Positions 1 to 7,798 of a DNA stretch of 59,708 nucleotides are shown here, piece after piece. Source of the stretch: Candidatus Krumholzibacteriota bacterium (GTDB lineage Bacteria; Krumholzibacteriota; Krumholzibacteriia; Krumholzibacteriales; Krumholzibacteriaceae); contig JAFGCX010000014.1 of the NCBI GenBank assembly GCA_016932415.1, positions 1 to 59,708 on the forward strand. Direction: 5' to 3'. How positions within the stretch are numbered: the first letter of the stretch is position 1; every line of letters begins with the position of its first letter. Under the pieces are notes generated by a model that saw nothing but the letters and a program-made list of their open reading frames with translations, was not told the origin of the DNA and ran no database searches. A program made the translations under genes and the position numbers.

Positions 1-376
1 CGACGCTATTTTTCTTCAGCGGGCATACATACAGGACATCCACTCGGGTCTGGCCGATCGAATTGTTTATGTCCTTCGCCGTCAGGTCGATAGTAGTATA
101 ATTGATGTTCTGATATTTTTTACTTTTTTCGGAGAACTCATATATGTTTTTGACCAGTTCATTCATAACAAGTTCTGATTCATGGAATTCACTTTCGTAA
201 ACGATGCCGATTACCTTTTCCGGGGCATTCTTGTCATACAGGTTCCGGTCGTACTCGAATATTTTCAGAATCAGAGCGTATTGAATCTTGACGGGAACTA
301 TTATCTCCTGGGCCAGACAGACTCCGTTGGCCAGGTGAAGGAGAAATACCAGTATGAAGATTATCCTCGATTTGAT
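1..376 (-). CDS. YfiR-family (DUF4154) secreted protein, 3' part outside window
   Basis: The reverse strand reads open from about 376 to the window edge (125 codons, C-terminus missing). It begins with a signal peptide (KSRIIFILVFLL...CLAQ) and continues with the YfiR/HmsC-like pattern: a helix containing KIQYALILKIFEYDRNL, then a strand with VIGIVYE. Members are periplasmic and often act with diguanylate cyclases or sensor kinases; YfiR itself restrains YfiN. No ATG, GTG or TTG lies in frame near the signal peptide. The best start is ATC at 376-374, six bases after a strong GGGGAGA ribosome site, which would make the N-terminus M-K-S-R. Family call is from pattern resemblance; partner genes are outside the window. 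Confidence 0.72.
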   Translation of the reverse strand, partial: MKSRIIFILVFLLHLANGVCLAQEIIVPVKIQYALILKIFEYDRNLYDKNAPEKVIGIVYESEFHESELVMNELVKNIYEFSEKSKKYQNINYTTIDLTAKDINNSIGQTRVDVLYVCPLKKNSV

Positions 377-382
377 GGCTGT

Positions 383-389
383 TCTCCCC
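383..389 (-). promoter_or_regulatory. Strong Shine-Dalgarno site that fixes an ATC start
   Basis: On the minus strand GGGGAGA is followed by six bases and then ATC-AAA-TCG, the first codons of a classic signal peptide. This is the only well-placed ribosome site for the YfiR-like gene and is the reason ATC is proposed as initiator. Confidence 0.5.
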
Positions 390-409
390 GGATGCTGATC
401 AACTTGAAT

Positions 410-415
410 ATTATA
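410..415 (-). promoter_or_regulatory. Candidate -10 box for the YfiR-like gene
   Basis: A perfect TATAAT on the minus strand lies about 35 bases before the proposed ATC start. No -35 box is visible 16-18 bases upstream; that region is a GC-rich GGGCC/GGCCC dyad (433-447). Weak support. Confidence 0.3.
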
Positions 416-783
416 GTCCGATGAATAAACGTGGGCCCGGATGGCCCGGCCGTTTTTTTCTACCCGAACTGTGTATCTCGCTTAATTTACAACCCGGGTG
501 CTTCCCGGTTGAACCGAAGCGCAACGTGTTCCTGTTGAATGTATCGGGTTCCTGAAATATTACTTAGCCTTAGTTATATTAATGGATTTATCAGAATGCG
601 GCAGGCTGGTAGGGTCGAGGACTGGCGCGGTACTCCTTAGGACTGTCCTATCTATTTTTTCCCGTTTCCTCTGGGAGTGCCTCACAAGTGACCTACCTGT
701 GCCCCCGCATGCTCCCTGGACATAATAAGGCTGCCAGCTCCTACTACCTAAAGCCCTAACTGTTTGATTTGTTTGAAGAAAAG
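416..783. other. Non-coding stretch between the YfiR-like gene and tRNA-Val
   Basis: No convincing gene is seen on either strand. A GGGCC-N5-GGCCC dyad (433-447) is followed after five bases by seven T on the plus strand. This looks terminator-like but no plus-strand gene precedes it. The remainder has no recognisable RNA family, repeat or coding bias. Confidence 0.6.
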
Positions 784-860
784 TGGTGGGCGATACGGGA
801 CTCGAACCTGTGACCCCCTGCGTGTAAAGCAGGTGCTCTAACCAACTGAGCTAATCGCCC
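784..860 (-). tRNA. tRNA-Val (anticodon TAC)
   Basis: Reading the minus strand, the acceptor GGGCGAT pairs with ATCGCCC. The D-arm is TTAGCTCAGTTGGTTAGAGC, the anticodon stem CCTGC/GCAGG encloses TTTACAC (anticodon TAC), and the T-arm carries GGTTCGAGTCC. The discriminator is A and the CCA end is encoded. Length is 77 nt with CCA. It lies 12 bases after the stop of the small membrane protein gene on the same strand, so it may be transcribed from the upstream operon. Confidence 0.97.
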
Positions 861-872
861 ACAAAGATTTGC

Positions 873-1103
873 CTATATCAGCGCGACCGGGATCAGGATG
901 CAGTATCCCAGGACGAGAAGGACCGGAGCCAGCGAGATCGAGTTGTTGCCAAGAAAGATATAACCCAGCACTATCGATATCAGGCCTGCGATCATTATCC
1001 ACTTTCTGTGTTTTCGTATGACTTCCATTTCCAGAGCCTTCCTGCCCGCGTACGGGGCGCCAGTGGTCTTCCCGATAGAGATATAATATGCGTAAATCGT
1101 CAC
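873..1103 (-). CDS. Small two-TM membrane protein (DUF3098-like)
   Basis: 76 residues. After a short N-terminal part and a basic patch (VIRKHRKW), two hydrophobic helices follow: IMIAGLISIVLGYIFL and LAPVLLVLGYCILIPVAL. The gene starts with GTG whose last two bases form part of the larE stop (GTGA overlap), so it is translationally coupled to larE. Spacing and the SLAP-VLVLGY pattern resemble the small DUF3098 proteins of Bacteroidota-type genomes; that is a resemblance only. Function unknown. The overlap and two clear TM helices argue that it is real. Confidence 0.7.
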   Translation of the reverse strand: MTIYAYYISIGKTTGAPYAGRKALEMEVIRKHRKWIMIAGLISIVLGYIFLGNNSISLAPVLLVLGYCILIPVALI

Positions 1104-1906
1104 ATGTCAAGGGATTCGTTAAGACTACCTGTCCGATACCCCTCGATATCGACTGTAATATATCGAAAACCCAGCGACCTGAGATGTTCCACGATTTTTT
1201 CGCGCGCTCCAGGCTCAGCGAGAAGAGATGTCTTTTCCCGATCGACCTCGATCCTCGCCAGATCACCGTGGCTTCGGACTCTCGCCGCCTCGAATCCCAA
1301 TGAAACCAGAAACCTCTCCGCTCTCAGTATCCGCGAGAGCTTCTCCGGCGTTATCTTCTCGCCGAAAGGGATCCTCGTCGCCAGGCATGCCATCGCCGGC
1401 TTATTCCACGTGGCAAGCCCCATCTCCCTCGACAGGGCCCTTATATCAGCCTTGGTCAGCCCCGCCTCGCGCAGGGGGCTCAGGACGCCAAGTTCTTTCA
1501 AAGCTTTCATCCCCGGCCGGTAATCCCCCTCGTCGTCGATGTTGCTCGCGTCGCAGACGACCCCGAAGCCCCTCTCCTCCGCAGTCTCGATGATCTTCGA
1601 AAAAAGGTGTTTCTTGCAATGGTAGCACCTGTCTGGGGGATTCTCGACAAACCTGTCTATATCGGACATCCCGACATCGATGACCTGGTGATCGACGCCA
1701 AGGCTGGCGGCGATCTCTATCGCTTCGCCTGTCTCCCTCTCATCTATGAACGCCGCCGTGGCGGTGACGGCGAGGAGCCCATCTCCAAGGACCTCGCGCA
1801 AGACTGCAAGAAGAAAAGCCGAGTCGACCCCTCCAGAAAAAGCGAGGGCCATCGGCCCCCTTTCCCTGATCATTCTTTTTAATCTCTCCAGCTTCTCTTC
1901 ATCCAT
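1100..1906 (-). CDS. larE: LarE-type ATP-dependent sulfur transferase
   Basis: LarE adenylates and sulfurates the pyridinium bis-acid precursor when the nickel-pincer cofactor of lactate racemase and related enzymes is made. 268 residues. The PP-loop SGGVDS is at 24-29, and the family motifs DYRPGMKA (about 128-135) and ACLATRIPFGEKI (about 173) follow. The ATG at 1906 is chosen because GGAGGA lies about 11 bases upstream; an in-frame extension would run back into mltG. Three cysteines, C94 and C97 (CYHC) and C174 (CLATR), match the type of LarE that holds an iron-sulfur cluster rather than the one-cysteine sacrificial type. larB and larC are not in this window. It lies eight bases after mltG. 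Confidence 0.88.
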   Translation of the reverse strand: MDEEKLERLKRMIRERGPMALAFSGGVDSAFLLAVLREVLGDGLLAVTATAAFIDERETGEAIEIAASLGVDHQVIDVGMSDIDRFVENPPDRCYHCKKHLFSKIIETAEERGFGVVCDASNIDDEGDYRPGMKALKELGVLSPLREAGLTKADIRALSREMGLATWNKPAMACLATRIPFGEKITPEKLSRILRAERFLVSLGFEAARVRSHGDLARIEVDREKTSLLAEPGAREKIVEHLRSLGFRYITVDIEGYRTGSLNESLDM

Positions 1907-1913
1907 AAACGGT

Positions 1914-3050
1914 TCATTCCTCCGCGTCGCCGTCGCGGTCGGGAGACTCGGGCCCGGCATCGAGACCGTCTCCGCTCCCCTCATGCCACGACCCATCCCC
2001 TTCGCTTTCAAGCGCTTCGAGATAGGTCTTCTGTTTCATCTCGTCCGGCATGGGGCCGTACTTGATAATATGCTTCGCCTTCAGATGCTGCATATGCGTC
2101 TTGCTGAATTTGTGCCTTCCAGATCCATCGGCGACGAAGTAGAAATCTTCGCATCCCTTGAGCGGATCGGCCGCCGCTTCAAGAGCGGCCCTTCCGGGAC
2201 TGCAGATGGCTCCCGGTGGCAGCCCGCGCACGCGGTAGGTGTTGTATGGGGAGTCAGCCCGGAGATCATTGTAATAAAGCCGCCTTTTTACTCCGCCGAG
2301 GGCGTAGGCGACCGTTGGATCGGCTTCGAGCTTCCACTTCGCTTCGATCCTGTTATGGTAGACTGCCGATATGTGCCTCATCTCCGAATCGAAGACTGCT
2401 TCGGCCTGTATTATCGAAGCGAGGGTGACGACCTGGTGCATATCCATCCCGATACTGTCTGCAAGAGGGGCGATCTGCGCGTCGTAGATCTCCCTGAACC
2501 TGTTCACCATCCTTTTCAGCACATCCTTCTCATCGACCGGCCAGTCAAAAAGATATGTGTCGGGAAAAAGGTACCCCTCGAGGTCGGGAGCCTTTATCGC
2601 GATACTGGCAAGAAAGGCCGAATCGGCCGCCGCCGTCATGAAAAGGGTCGAATCGATCTCGACTTCCCTCTGGAGGACCGAGGCTATCTCCCTGAGCATC
2701 ATCCCTTCGGGGATCACGACGCGGGCGTAATCGACCTGCCCTGAAACAAGCTTGCCCAGTACAGATGAGACACTTTCCCCGTGGCGGAAAAGGTATCTTC
2801 CCGCCTTGATATTTTTTTCCCTGCGTGTAAGATATGCCGCCCAGCGGAATACGCCGGGCCTGTGAACGATCCCCTTTTCCGCGAGCAGAGCCTGCACTTC
2901 CTTGAATGTAGCTCCGGGATGGACCTTTATCGAGACTCTGCGCGAGGAGAAATTGCCGGCATCTTCATAGTATAAATCGGCGAGCTGGACGGAGATCATC
3001 ACAAGGAGAGTCAATGTCAGTGATATCAGGACCGAGACTCTAACACTCAT
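1914..3050 (-). CDS. mltG: Endolytic murein transglycosylase MltG
   Basis: MltG cleaves nascent glycan strands in the inner-membrane periplasmic face and is thought to end peptidoglycan chains. 378 residues. One N-terminal membrane anchor (about 5-24) is followed by a LysM-like small domain (VHPGATFKEVQALLAEKGI) and the YceG/MltG domain. The catalytic region reads LASIIQAEAV, whose Glu aligns with the active-site Glu of the usual ASIVEKE motif, and ADPTVAYALGG follows as in the family. The C-terminus adds an acidic, low-complexity tail of about 35 residues. ATG at 3050 has GGAG eight bases upstream. It follows ruvX, a common pairing. Confidence 0.93.
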   Translation of the reverse strand: MSVRVSVLISLTLTLLVMISVQLADLYYEDAGNFSSRRVSIKVHPGATFKEVQALLAEKGIVHRPGVFRWAAYLTRREKNIKAGRYLFRHGESVSSVLGKLVSGQVDYARVVIPEGMMLREIASVLQREVEIDSTLFMTAAADSAFLASIAIKAPDLEGYLFPDTYLFDWPVDEKDVLKRMVNRFREIYDAQIAPLADSIGMDMHQVVTLASIIQAEAVFDSEMRHISAVYHNRIEAKWKLEADPTVAYALGGVKRRLYYNDLRADSPYNTYRVRGLPPGAICSPGRAALEAAADPLKGCEDFYFVADGSGRHKFSKTHMQHLKAKHIIKYGPMPDEMKQKTYLEALESEGDGSWHEGSGDGLDAGPESPDRDGDAEE

Positions 3051-3100
3051 GACATAATCTCCGCAGGGTGGAGGTTTCGCTCTCGATCGGCCGGGAGACC

Positions 3101-3532
3101 TTATCCGAACGATTCATCAAGATAGTTCTGAAGCAGGATGACAGCCGACAACTTATCTATATCGCCAGCCTTCTTGATCTTTCCCTCCCGCTTCATGACC
3201 CTTTCGACTTCGAGGCTCGACATCCTCTCGTCTCTCAGCTCAACTGCTACGCCGCATCGATTACCGATCTCTACGGCAAGCTGCCTTGAGCGCGCCGTCC
3301 CTTCCGTCTCTCCCCCGCTCATCGAAAGCGGCAATCCGATTACTACCGTTGAAATCTCATACCGCCCGACAAGATCCTCTATTTGATCGATGAGATCATT
3401 GCCGCCCGAGCTCTCGAACGTCTCAAGCCCCTGGGCTGTGATCCCCAGCTGGTCGCTAACGGCGAATCCGGTTCTTTTTGAACCGGGGTCTATACAAAGT
3501 ATACGCGATTTCACCTCTCCCGCGGAAGTCAT
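3101..3532 (-). CDS. ruvX: Putative pre-16S rRNA nuclease / Holliday junction resolvase-like RuvX (YqgF)
   Basis: RNase H-like fold protein involved in 16S rRNA 5'-end maturation, and also called a Holliday junction resolvase. 143 residues, the usual length. Visible motifs are the N-terminal strand ILCIDPGSKRTGFAVSD with the first acidic residue, VVIGLPLSMSG, VELRDERMSS with a conserved acidic cluster, and the C-terminal DKLSAVILLQNYLD. ATG at 3532 has AGGGGA about ten bases before it. It lies between the RsbU-like phosphatase and mltG, all co-oriented. Confidence 0.92.
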   Translation of the reverse strand: MTSAGEVKSRILCIDPGSKRTGFAVSDQLGITAQGLETFESSGGNDLIDQIEDLVGRYEISTVVIGLPLSMSGGETEGTARSRQLAVEIGNRCGVAVELRDERMSSLEVERVMKREGKIKKAGDIDKLSAVILLQNYLDESFG

Positions 3533-3606
3533 TTGCGCTTTTTCCCCTGTTAAATCATTCCCGCCGATATCGCCAATGGCAGCCTAATACACTGTAATGC
3601 TTTATT

Positions 3607-5877
3607 CTACAGCCTGTTGCGTTTTACCACCACGATCGTCATATCGTCGTTCGCTCCCATCGGATATGAGAACCTGTTCACCTCTTCCACGATCGAATCC
3701 TTGATCCTGTCAGCGGAATGGTCCCTCACCGTGGCAAGGAACGGATGCAGCCTTTCCTCGCCATAGAGTTCTCCCTGCTGGTTTTCCGCTTCCGTCACTC
3801 CATCGGTCGTCACGATTATCGAATCCCCCGGCTCGAGCCTTGTCTTCCTGCACTCATACTCAAAACCCGGACTTACTCCGAGGATCAGCCCGCTGTAATC
3901 GAGTTCCTCGACCTTACCGTTTTTCCTCAGGATAACGGGGAAAAAGTGTCCGGCGTTGGAATATTTGATCTCATTCCTGTCGATATCGATGCACCCGTAG
4001 AACATCGTTGCGAACTTGTCCGGAGCAGTTATATCGCACATCACATCGTTCAGCCTGCCGATCACCGCGACAGGGTCGTTCATCCTGTCCATCATCGAGC
4101 GGAGCGACGCCTGAAGAGAGGCCATCAGGAGCGATGCCGGTACGCCTTTTCCCGACACGTCGGCCACTACGAACGCCAAGTGCGAATCGTCATGGATGAA
4201 ATCGTAATAATCGCCTCCGACCTGCTTGCTTGCTATGCTCAGACCGGCCAGTTCGTACCGGTCGATCACCGGCAGACTCGTCGGAAGCAGGTTCATCTGG
4301 ATCGATTTGGCGATATTGAGCTCTTCTTCCATAACCTTCTTCTCGACGACCTCCTTGAGAAGCTCTATCCGCGAAAGAGACGCCGATATCTGCAGGGCAA
4401 GCATCGATAAAAGAGCCTGTTCTTCCATCGTATATTTGTCCGATTCCTCTTTTTCGCCGAGGAGAAGAACGGCCATGCAGGCCCCTTCGTGCAGCACCGG
4501 GACTATAAGCTTGTACCCGGCAAACCGCCTCACTATCCCCGGCATCGTCTTGACAGCTTCATTGATCGCCTTTTTGCCAGGGCGAAGGAAAGTCCTTCCC
4601 CTGAGGTTAAGAAATCCCATCGCCTCCATGAAATCGAGCCTCGTCATCGGTTCGGCGACCTTTATCATCAGCTTGACTACCTCGATAGCATAGGGATCGT
4701 CGTTTTTCAGGGCGAATATCTCATCGCAGAATACCGTCTCCACCCTCTTTGTGGTAAATACTGACCCGAGCGCGTCATTTATCTTCTTTTTAAGATCTTC
4801 CACTTCAATCACTGAAAGCAGCTCATCGCTAAGCTCCCGGATCCTGACCCTGGTGCTTTTTTCCTCCCTCGCGAGCAGGCGGTCTATCCACTCCTCCATC
4901 CTGCTGAAGACCGGCTGGAAGATGATGATGAAGATGATGATCAGGACCGTTTCGAGAAATTCGAACCTTGCTCCCGAGAACCGGTAGAAGAACTCCGTTA
5001 CCTGTTTGATCGTAAGAAGATAGATAGTAGCGAAGATGGCCACTACAGCTCCATAGAATATCCCTTTTCTGGCGATAAGGCGGATATCAAGGAACTGGTG
5101 CCTCACAATCGCAAGGGCGATCGATCCTCCTCCGAGGATCAGGGCGGCATTTATAAAGGCAGTGACGACATTATCGTCCAGTTCAAGGTTGAGGAAAAAT
5201 GGCACCGTCTTGCCGAGCGAATAGATCACTATACAGAGACCGAGACCGGTGACGACGACTCTCATCTGCCTGTGGACCCTCGGGGGGAGCTCGAGCTTCA
5301 TCGATTTTCTCAGCAGGGCAATGGAGAAGGCGGCGTACGAAATGTTGACGAGCGAAAAGAAGGTGTTGTGAGCCTTGAACAGAAGAGCAGTCAGGATGTT
5401 GAGAACGCTCGCAGAAGAGACGAAAAACGCCTGAACAGGGGCGAACTTGATCTCCCTGTTCGCCAGGAAATTGAATGTGTTCTCCGGGTTGACCCTGTCG
5501 AGAAGGAAGAGGACGAGTATCAGGTGGAAAAAATGCGGCACGAAGAGAAGGAAGACATACCTTCTGATATATTTCCATATCCTGTGCCTGACAGGATAGA
5601 CAAGAGCGAATAGCACCAGGGATGGAAAAAAGAATTCCCACCCGTAGTCGAAGTTCCCCATCACGTTCTTGAAGAGAAGGGTCCCCTGCTGGAGATTATT
5701 TTCCAGGATGACGCCTATAGCGCCGAGAATCGGTCCTATGCCGGCGAAGAAAAGTACGAGAGCCGTCGCCCAACCGACGATGTCGCGCGAGGAATAGCGA
5801 AGAATCATCACTCCGAGAAAGAAGATGATCGCGCCGCTCACAAAATAAAAAGAAGCCAGAAACGATGAGGTGGCCAT
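3607..5877 (-). CDS. Membrane RsbU/SpoIIE-type serine phosphatase (multi-TM, GAF, PP2C)
   Basis: 756 residues. Residues 1 to about 330 hold eight or so membrane helices. A linker and a GAF-like domain (about 350-510) precede a coiled stretch (KEVVEKKVMEEELNIAKSIQMNLLP) and a PP2C_SIG domain. Its metal-binding motifs are all present: VGGDYYDF, VVADVSGKGVPASLLMA, YSNAGHFFPVI, TTDGVTEAEN and NDDMTIVVVKR. Such enzymes dephosphorylate an STAS anti-anti-sigma factor, freeing it to capture an RsbW-type kinase. Both partners are encoded just upstream (6486-6824, 6000-6440), so the three form a partner-switching module with a membrane signal input. ATG at 5877 follows GGAGAGG by four bases. Substrate and signal are inferred. 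Confidence 0.93.
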   Translation of the reverse strand: MATSSFLASFYFVSGAIIFFLGVMILRYSSRDIVGWATALVLFFAGIGPILGAIGVILENNLQQGTLLFKNVMGNFDYGWEFFFPSLVLFALVYPVRHRIWKYIRRYVFLLFVPHFFHLILVLFLLDRVNPENTFNFLANREIKFAPVQAFFVSSASVLNILTALLFKAHNTFFSLVNISYAAFSIALLRKSMKLELPPRVHRQMRVVVTGLGLCIVIYSLGKTVPFFLNLELDDNVVTAFINAALILGGGSIALAIVRHQFLDIRLIARKGIFYGAVVAIFATIYLLTIKQVTEFFYRFSGARFEFLETVLIIIFIIIFQPVFSRMEEWIDRLLAREEKSTRVRIRELSDELLSVIEVEDLKKKINDALGSVFTTKRVETVFCDEIFALKNDDPYAIEVVKLMIKVAEPMTRLDFMEAMGFLNLRGRTFLRPGKKAINEAVKTMPGIVRRFAGYKLIVPVLHEGACMAVLLLGEKEESDKYTMEEQALLSMLALQISASLSRIELLKEVVEKKVMEEELNIAKSIQMNLLPTSLPVIDRYELAGLSIASKQVGGDYYDFIHDDSHLAFVVADVSGKGVPASLLMASLQASLRSMMDRMNDPVAVIGRLNDVMCDITAPDKFATMFYGCIDIDRNEIKYSNAGHFFPVILRKNGKVEELDYSGLILGVSPGFEYECRKTRLEPGDSIIVTTDGVTEAENQQGELYGEERLHPFLATVRDHSADRIKDSIVEEVNRFSYPMGANDDMTIVVVKRNRL

Positions 5878-5999
5878 CGGACCTCTCCATATCGAACATC
5901 GGGAATCAGCCAGTCCTGACTCTACCGTCCCATACTCAATTACGAACAGAATGGATTAGAGTTGCTTTCAGGTCAATGAAAGAAAGATTCTCTGAAAGA

Positions 6000-6440
6000 T
6001 CATTCCCTGGCGCCGCCGGATCCATTGATCATCTTCCTGAGCGTCACTTTCATGCCTTTTTCGGGGAGTTTTTCGAATTTCAGTGAATCCATCATCTCCT
6101 GCATTATATAGATGCCCCTGCCTCTCTGGTGTTCGATATCCGAAGGATCGGGGATATGCTGAAGATATCCCTCAAAATCAAATCCTTTTCCCGAATCATA
6201 CACCTCCACTTCGAGATATTCGCTATGGCGGGTGAATACGACGCGAACGGTCAGGTCTGGATCACTGTTGTTCCCATGTTCCAGAGCATTGGTGCAGGCC
6301 TCTATGACAGAGATAGATATATCGTTCAGTTCGTTTTTTGAGAAAAGGCTGGACTCACATGTCAATTCACAGCAAATCAGGTCGACCATATTCAACCATT
6401 CGTAACTGCTTGGAAACTCCAATACAATACGAGATGTCAT
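6000..6440 (-). CDS. RsbW-like anti-sigma factor / serine kinase (HATPase)
   Basis: 146 residues of the GHKL ATP-binding fold. The N box reads SVIEACTNALEHGN, the G1 region YDSGKGFDFE, and the G2 region HQRGRGIYIMQEMMD. RsbW-type proteins bind either a sigma factor or a STAS protein and phosphorylate the latter. Neighbours are the STAS protein upstream and the PP2C phosphatase downstream. No RsbB-type sigma factor is visible beside them, so the final target may be a sigma factor elsewhere or another protein. A GGAGG sequence is present but about 14 bases from the ATG, farther than usual. Confidence 0.9.
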   Translation of the reverse strand: MTSRIVLEFPSSYEWLNMVDLICCELTCESSLFSKNELNDISISVIEACTNALEHGNNSDPDLTVRVVFTRHSEYLEVEVYDSGKGFDFEGYLQHIPDPSDIEHQRGRGIYIMQEMMDSLKFEKLPEKGMKVTLRKMINGSGGARE

Positions 6441-6485
6441 GGCGATCAGAGATCCCTCCTCCCGTTCCCCGGTCCGCCGCCGGAC

Positions 6486-6824
6486 TCAGGAAAAACTTGT
6501 TATAGCTTCATCTTCATCATCATAGCATTCGAAGATAAGATTAAGTTTGGTCACGTACAATATACTCTGTATCTTGTTGGAGACGTTCAAAAGTTTCATG
6601 TCTCCATTATTTCTTCTCAATGTCGTATACCCGGTTATCAGTATCCCGACCCCCGTACTGTTCACCCATTTCACGCCGGACAGGTCGATGAGGACCTTTC
6701 TTTTCCCCTCTTCAATGATGCCGTGTATAAGGTCCCTGAAAATATCGGCATCGGCTCCGCCCATAAGTTTTCCGGTCACTTCGATGATCGTGACAGGCCC
6801 TGATTCCCTGACTCTTGCTTTCAA
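6486..6824 (-). CDS. STAS-domain anti-sigma factor antagonist (RsbV-like)
   Basis: 112 residues from a TTG start. The STAS motif VLIDLSGVKWVNSTGVGIL places the phospho-acceptor serine at residue 56, in the usual position of the D-S-x-G-x-G motif (here N-S-T-G-V-G). The TTG at 6824 is preferred because GGGGG lies six bases upstream and because it overlaps the rluD stop as TTGA, a coupled arrangement; a TTG five codons earlier is possible. It should be phosphorylated by the adjacent RsbW-like kinase and reactivated by the membrane phosphatase. Confidence 0.92.
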   Translation of the reverse strand: MKARVRESGPVTIIEVTGKLMGGADADIFRDLIHGIIEEGKRKVLIDLSGVKWVNSTGVGILITGYTTLRRNNGDMKLLNVSNKIQSILYVTKLNLIFECYDDEDEAITSFS

Positions 6825-7798
6825 TCTTTTCCCCCGCAAAAAGCGAGTACAGAGCGAAAATCGTCAGGAAGCGGCGCTTTGAAACTCACTGTTTCTTTCA
6901 GCCCGGGATGAAAAAACGACAACTCTCCCGCGTGAAGCGCCTGCCTGTCGATCATTGACAGCGCTTTATGCCCCATTTCCATATCGGGTTTTGAAAGAGA
7001 TCCTCTCCTGACTTTCCTCCCCCCGTAAACAGCATCTCCCAGGACCGGATGTCCAATGTGGCTTAGATGGACCCTGATCTGGTGTGTCCTGCCGGTCCCC
7101 AGCTTCACTTTAATATACTGAAACGGCCCAAATGTGTCTAGAAGATAGTAATATGTACGAGCCTCCCGTCCACCCGAAAGCTTGACGGCCATCTTTTTCC
7201 TGTCCGCGCTGGATCTTCCGATCGGAAGATCTATCTTACCCTCATTTTCGGGCATCTCGCCCCATACTAAAGCGAAATATATCCGTTTCACCTTCCGCTC
7301 CATAAGCTGCCTGCTTAGCGAGATATGTACCGGATCGTTCTTGGCGACTACAAGCAGTCCGCTGGTCAGAGCGTCGAGCCGGTGGACTATACCAGGACGC
7401 AGCACTCCGCCCACCCCGGAAAGATCGCCGCAATGCGCCAGGAGAGCATTTACCAATGTGCCGGTACGGTTTCCAGGCGCCGGGTGAACGACCATTCCCG
7501 CCTTCTTGTTTATTACCAGAAGATCTTTGTCCTCGTAGATTATGTCGAGAGGAATATCCTCCGCGATCGCCCGTGGAAGCTCGGGAGGTTCGAAATGAAG
7601 TTCTATCCGTTCGTTTTCCTTTATTTTCCGGGAGACTTTGTCGGTGGGATCTCCATCGATGAAGACTTCCCCGCCGCGCACCGCCTTCTGGATCCTCGAC
7701 CTGGACAGTTCAGGGATCCTTGTCGCGAGGAAAGCGTCCAGGCGGTCCCCGCCTGATTCTTCATCGACTATAAAAGCGTATACTTTCTGATCATTCAT
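6821..7798 (-). CDS. rluD: Large-subunit-type rRNA pseudouridine synthase, RluD family
   Basis: 325 residues. An N-terminal S4 RNA-binding domain (about 12-70: GDRLDAFLATRIPELSRSRIQKAVRGGEVFIDG) precedes the RluA/D catalytic domain. That domain has the motif GIVHRLDALTSGLLVVAK, where the Asp after HRL is the catalytic residue, and later TGRTHQIRVHLSHIGHPVLGDAVYG. The usual HRLDKdTSG is HRLDALTSG here. ATG at 7798 overlaps the lspA stop by eight bases; a longer start at 7855 would run into lspA. lspA-rluD is a widespread gene pair. RluD in model bacteria modifies the helix 69 loop of 23S rRNA; the exact site here is inferred. Confidence 0.92.
   Translation of the reverse strand: MNDQKVYAFIVDEESGGDRLDAFLATRIPELSRSRIQKAVRGGEVFIDGDPTDKVSRKIKENERIELHFEPPELPRAIAEDIPLDIIYEDKDLLVINKKAGMVVHPAPGNRTGTLVNALLAHCGDLSGVGGVLRPGIVHRLDALTSGLLVVAKNDPVHISLSRQLMERKVKRIYFALVWGEMPENEGKIDLPIGRSSADRKKMAVKLSGGREARTYYYLLDTFGPFQYIKVKLGTGRTHQIRVHLSHIGHPVLGDAVYGGRKVRRGSLSKPDMEMGHKALSMIDRQALHAGELSFFHPGLKETVSFKAPLPDDFRSVLAFCGGKD

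Noticed and set aside
182-424. 80-residue plus-strand reading frame at the left edge
   Set aside because: It is antisense to the YfiR-like gene, which has a signal peptide, a ribosome site and family-like sequence.
433-459. Intrinsic terminator on the plus strand
   Set aside because: GC-rich dyad plus T7 is present, but five bases separate stem and T-tract and there is no plus-strand gene to terminate.
1746-2744. 332-residue plus-strand reading frame
   Set aside because: Antisense to larE and mltG, both with clear motifs.
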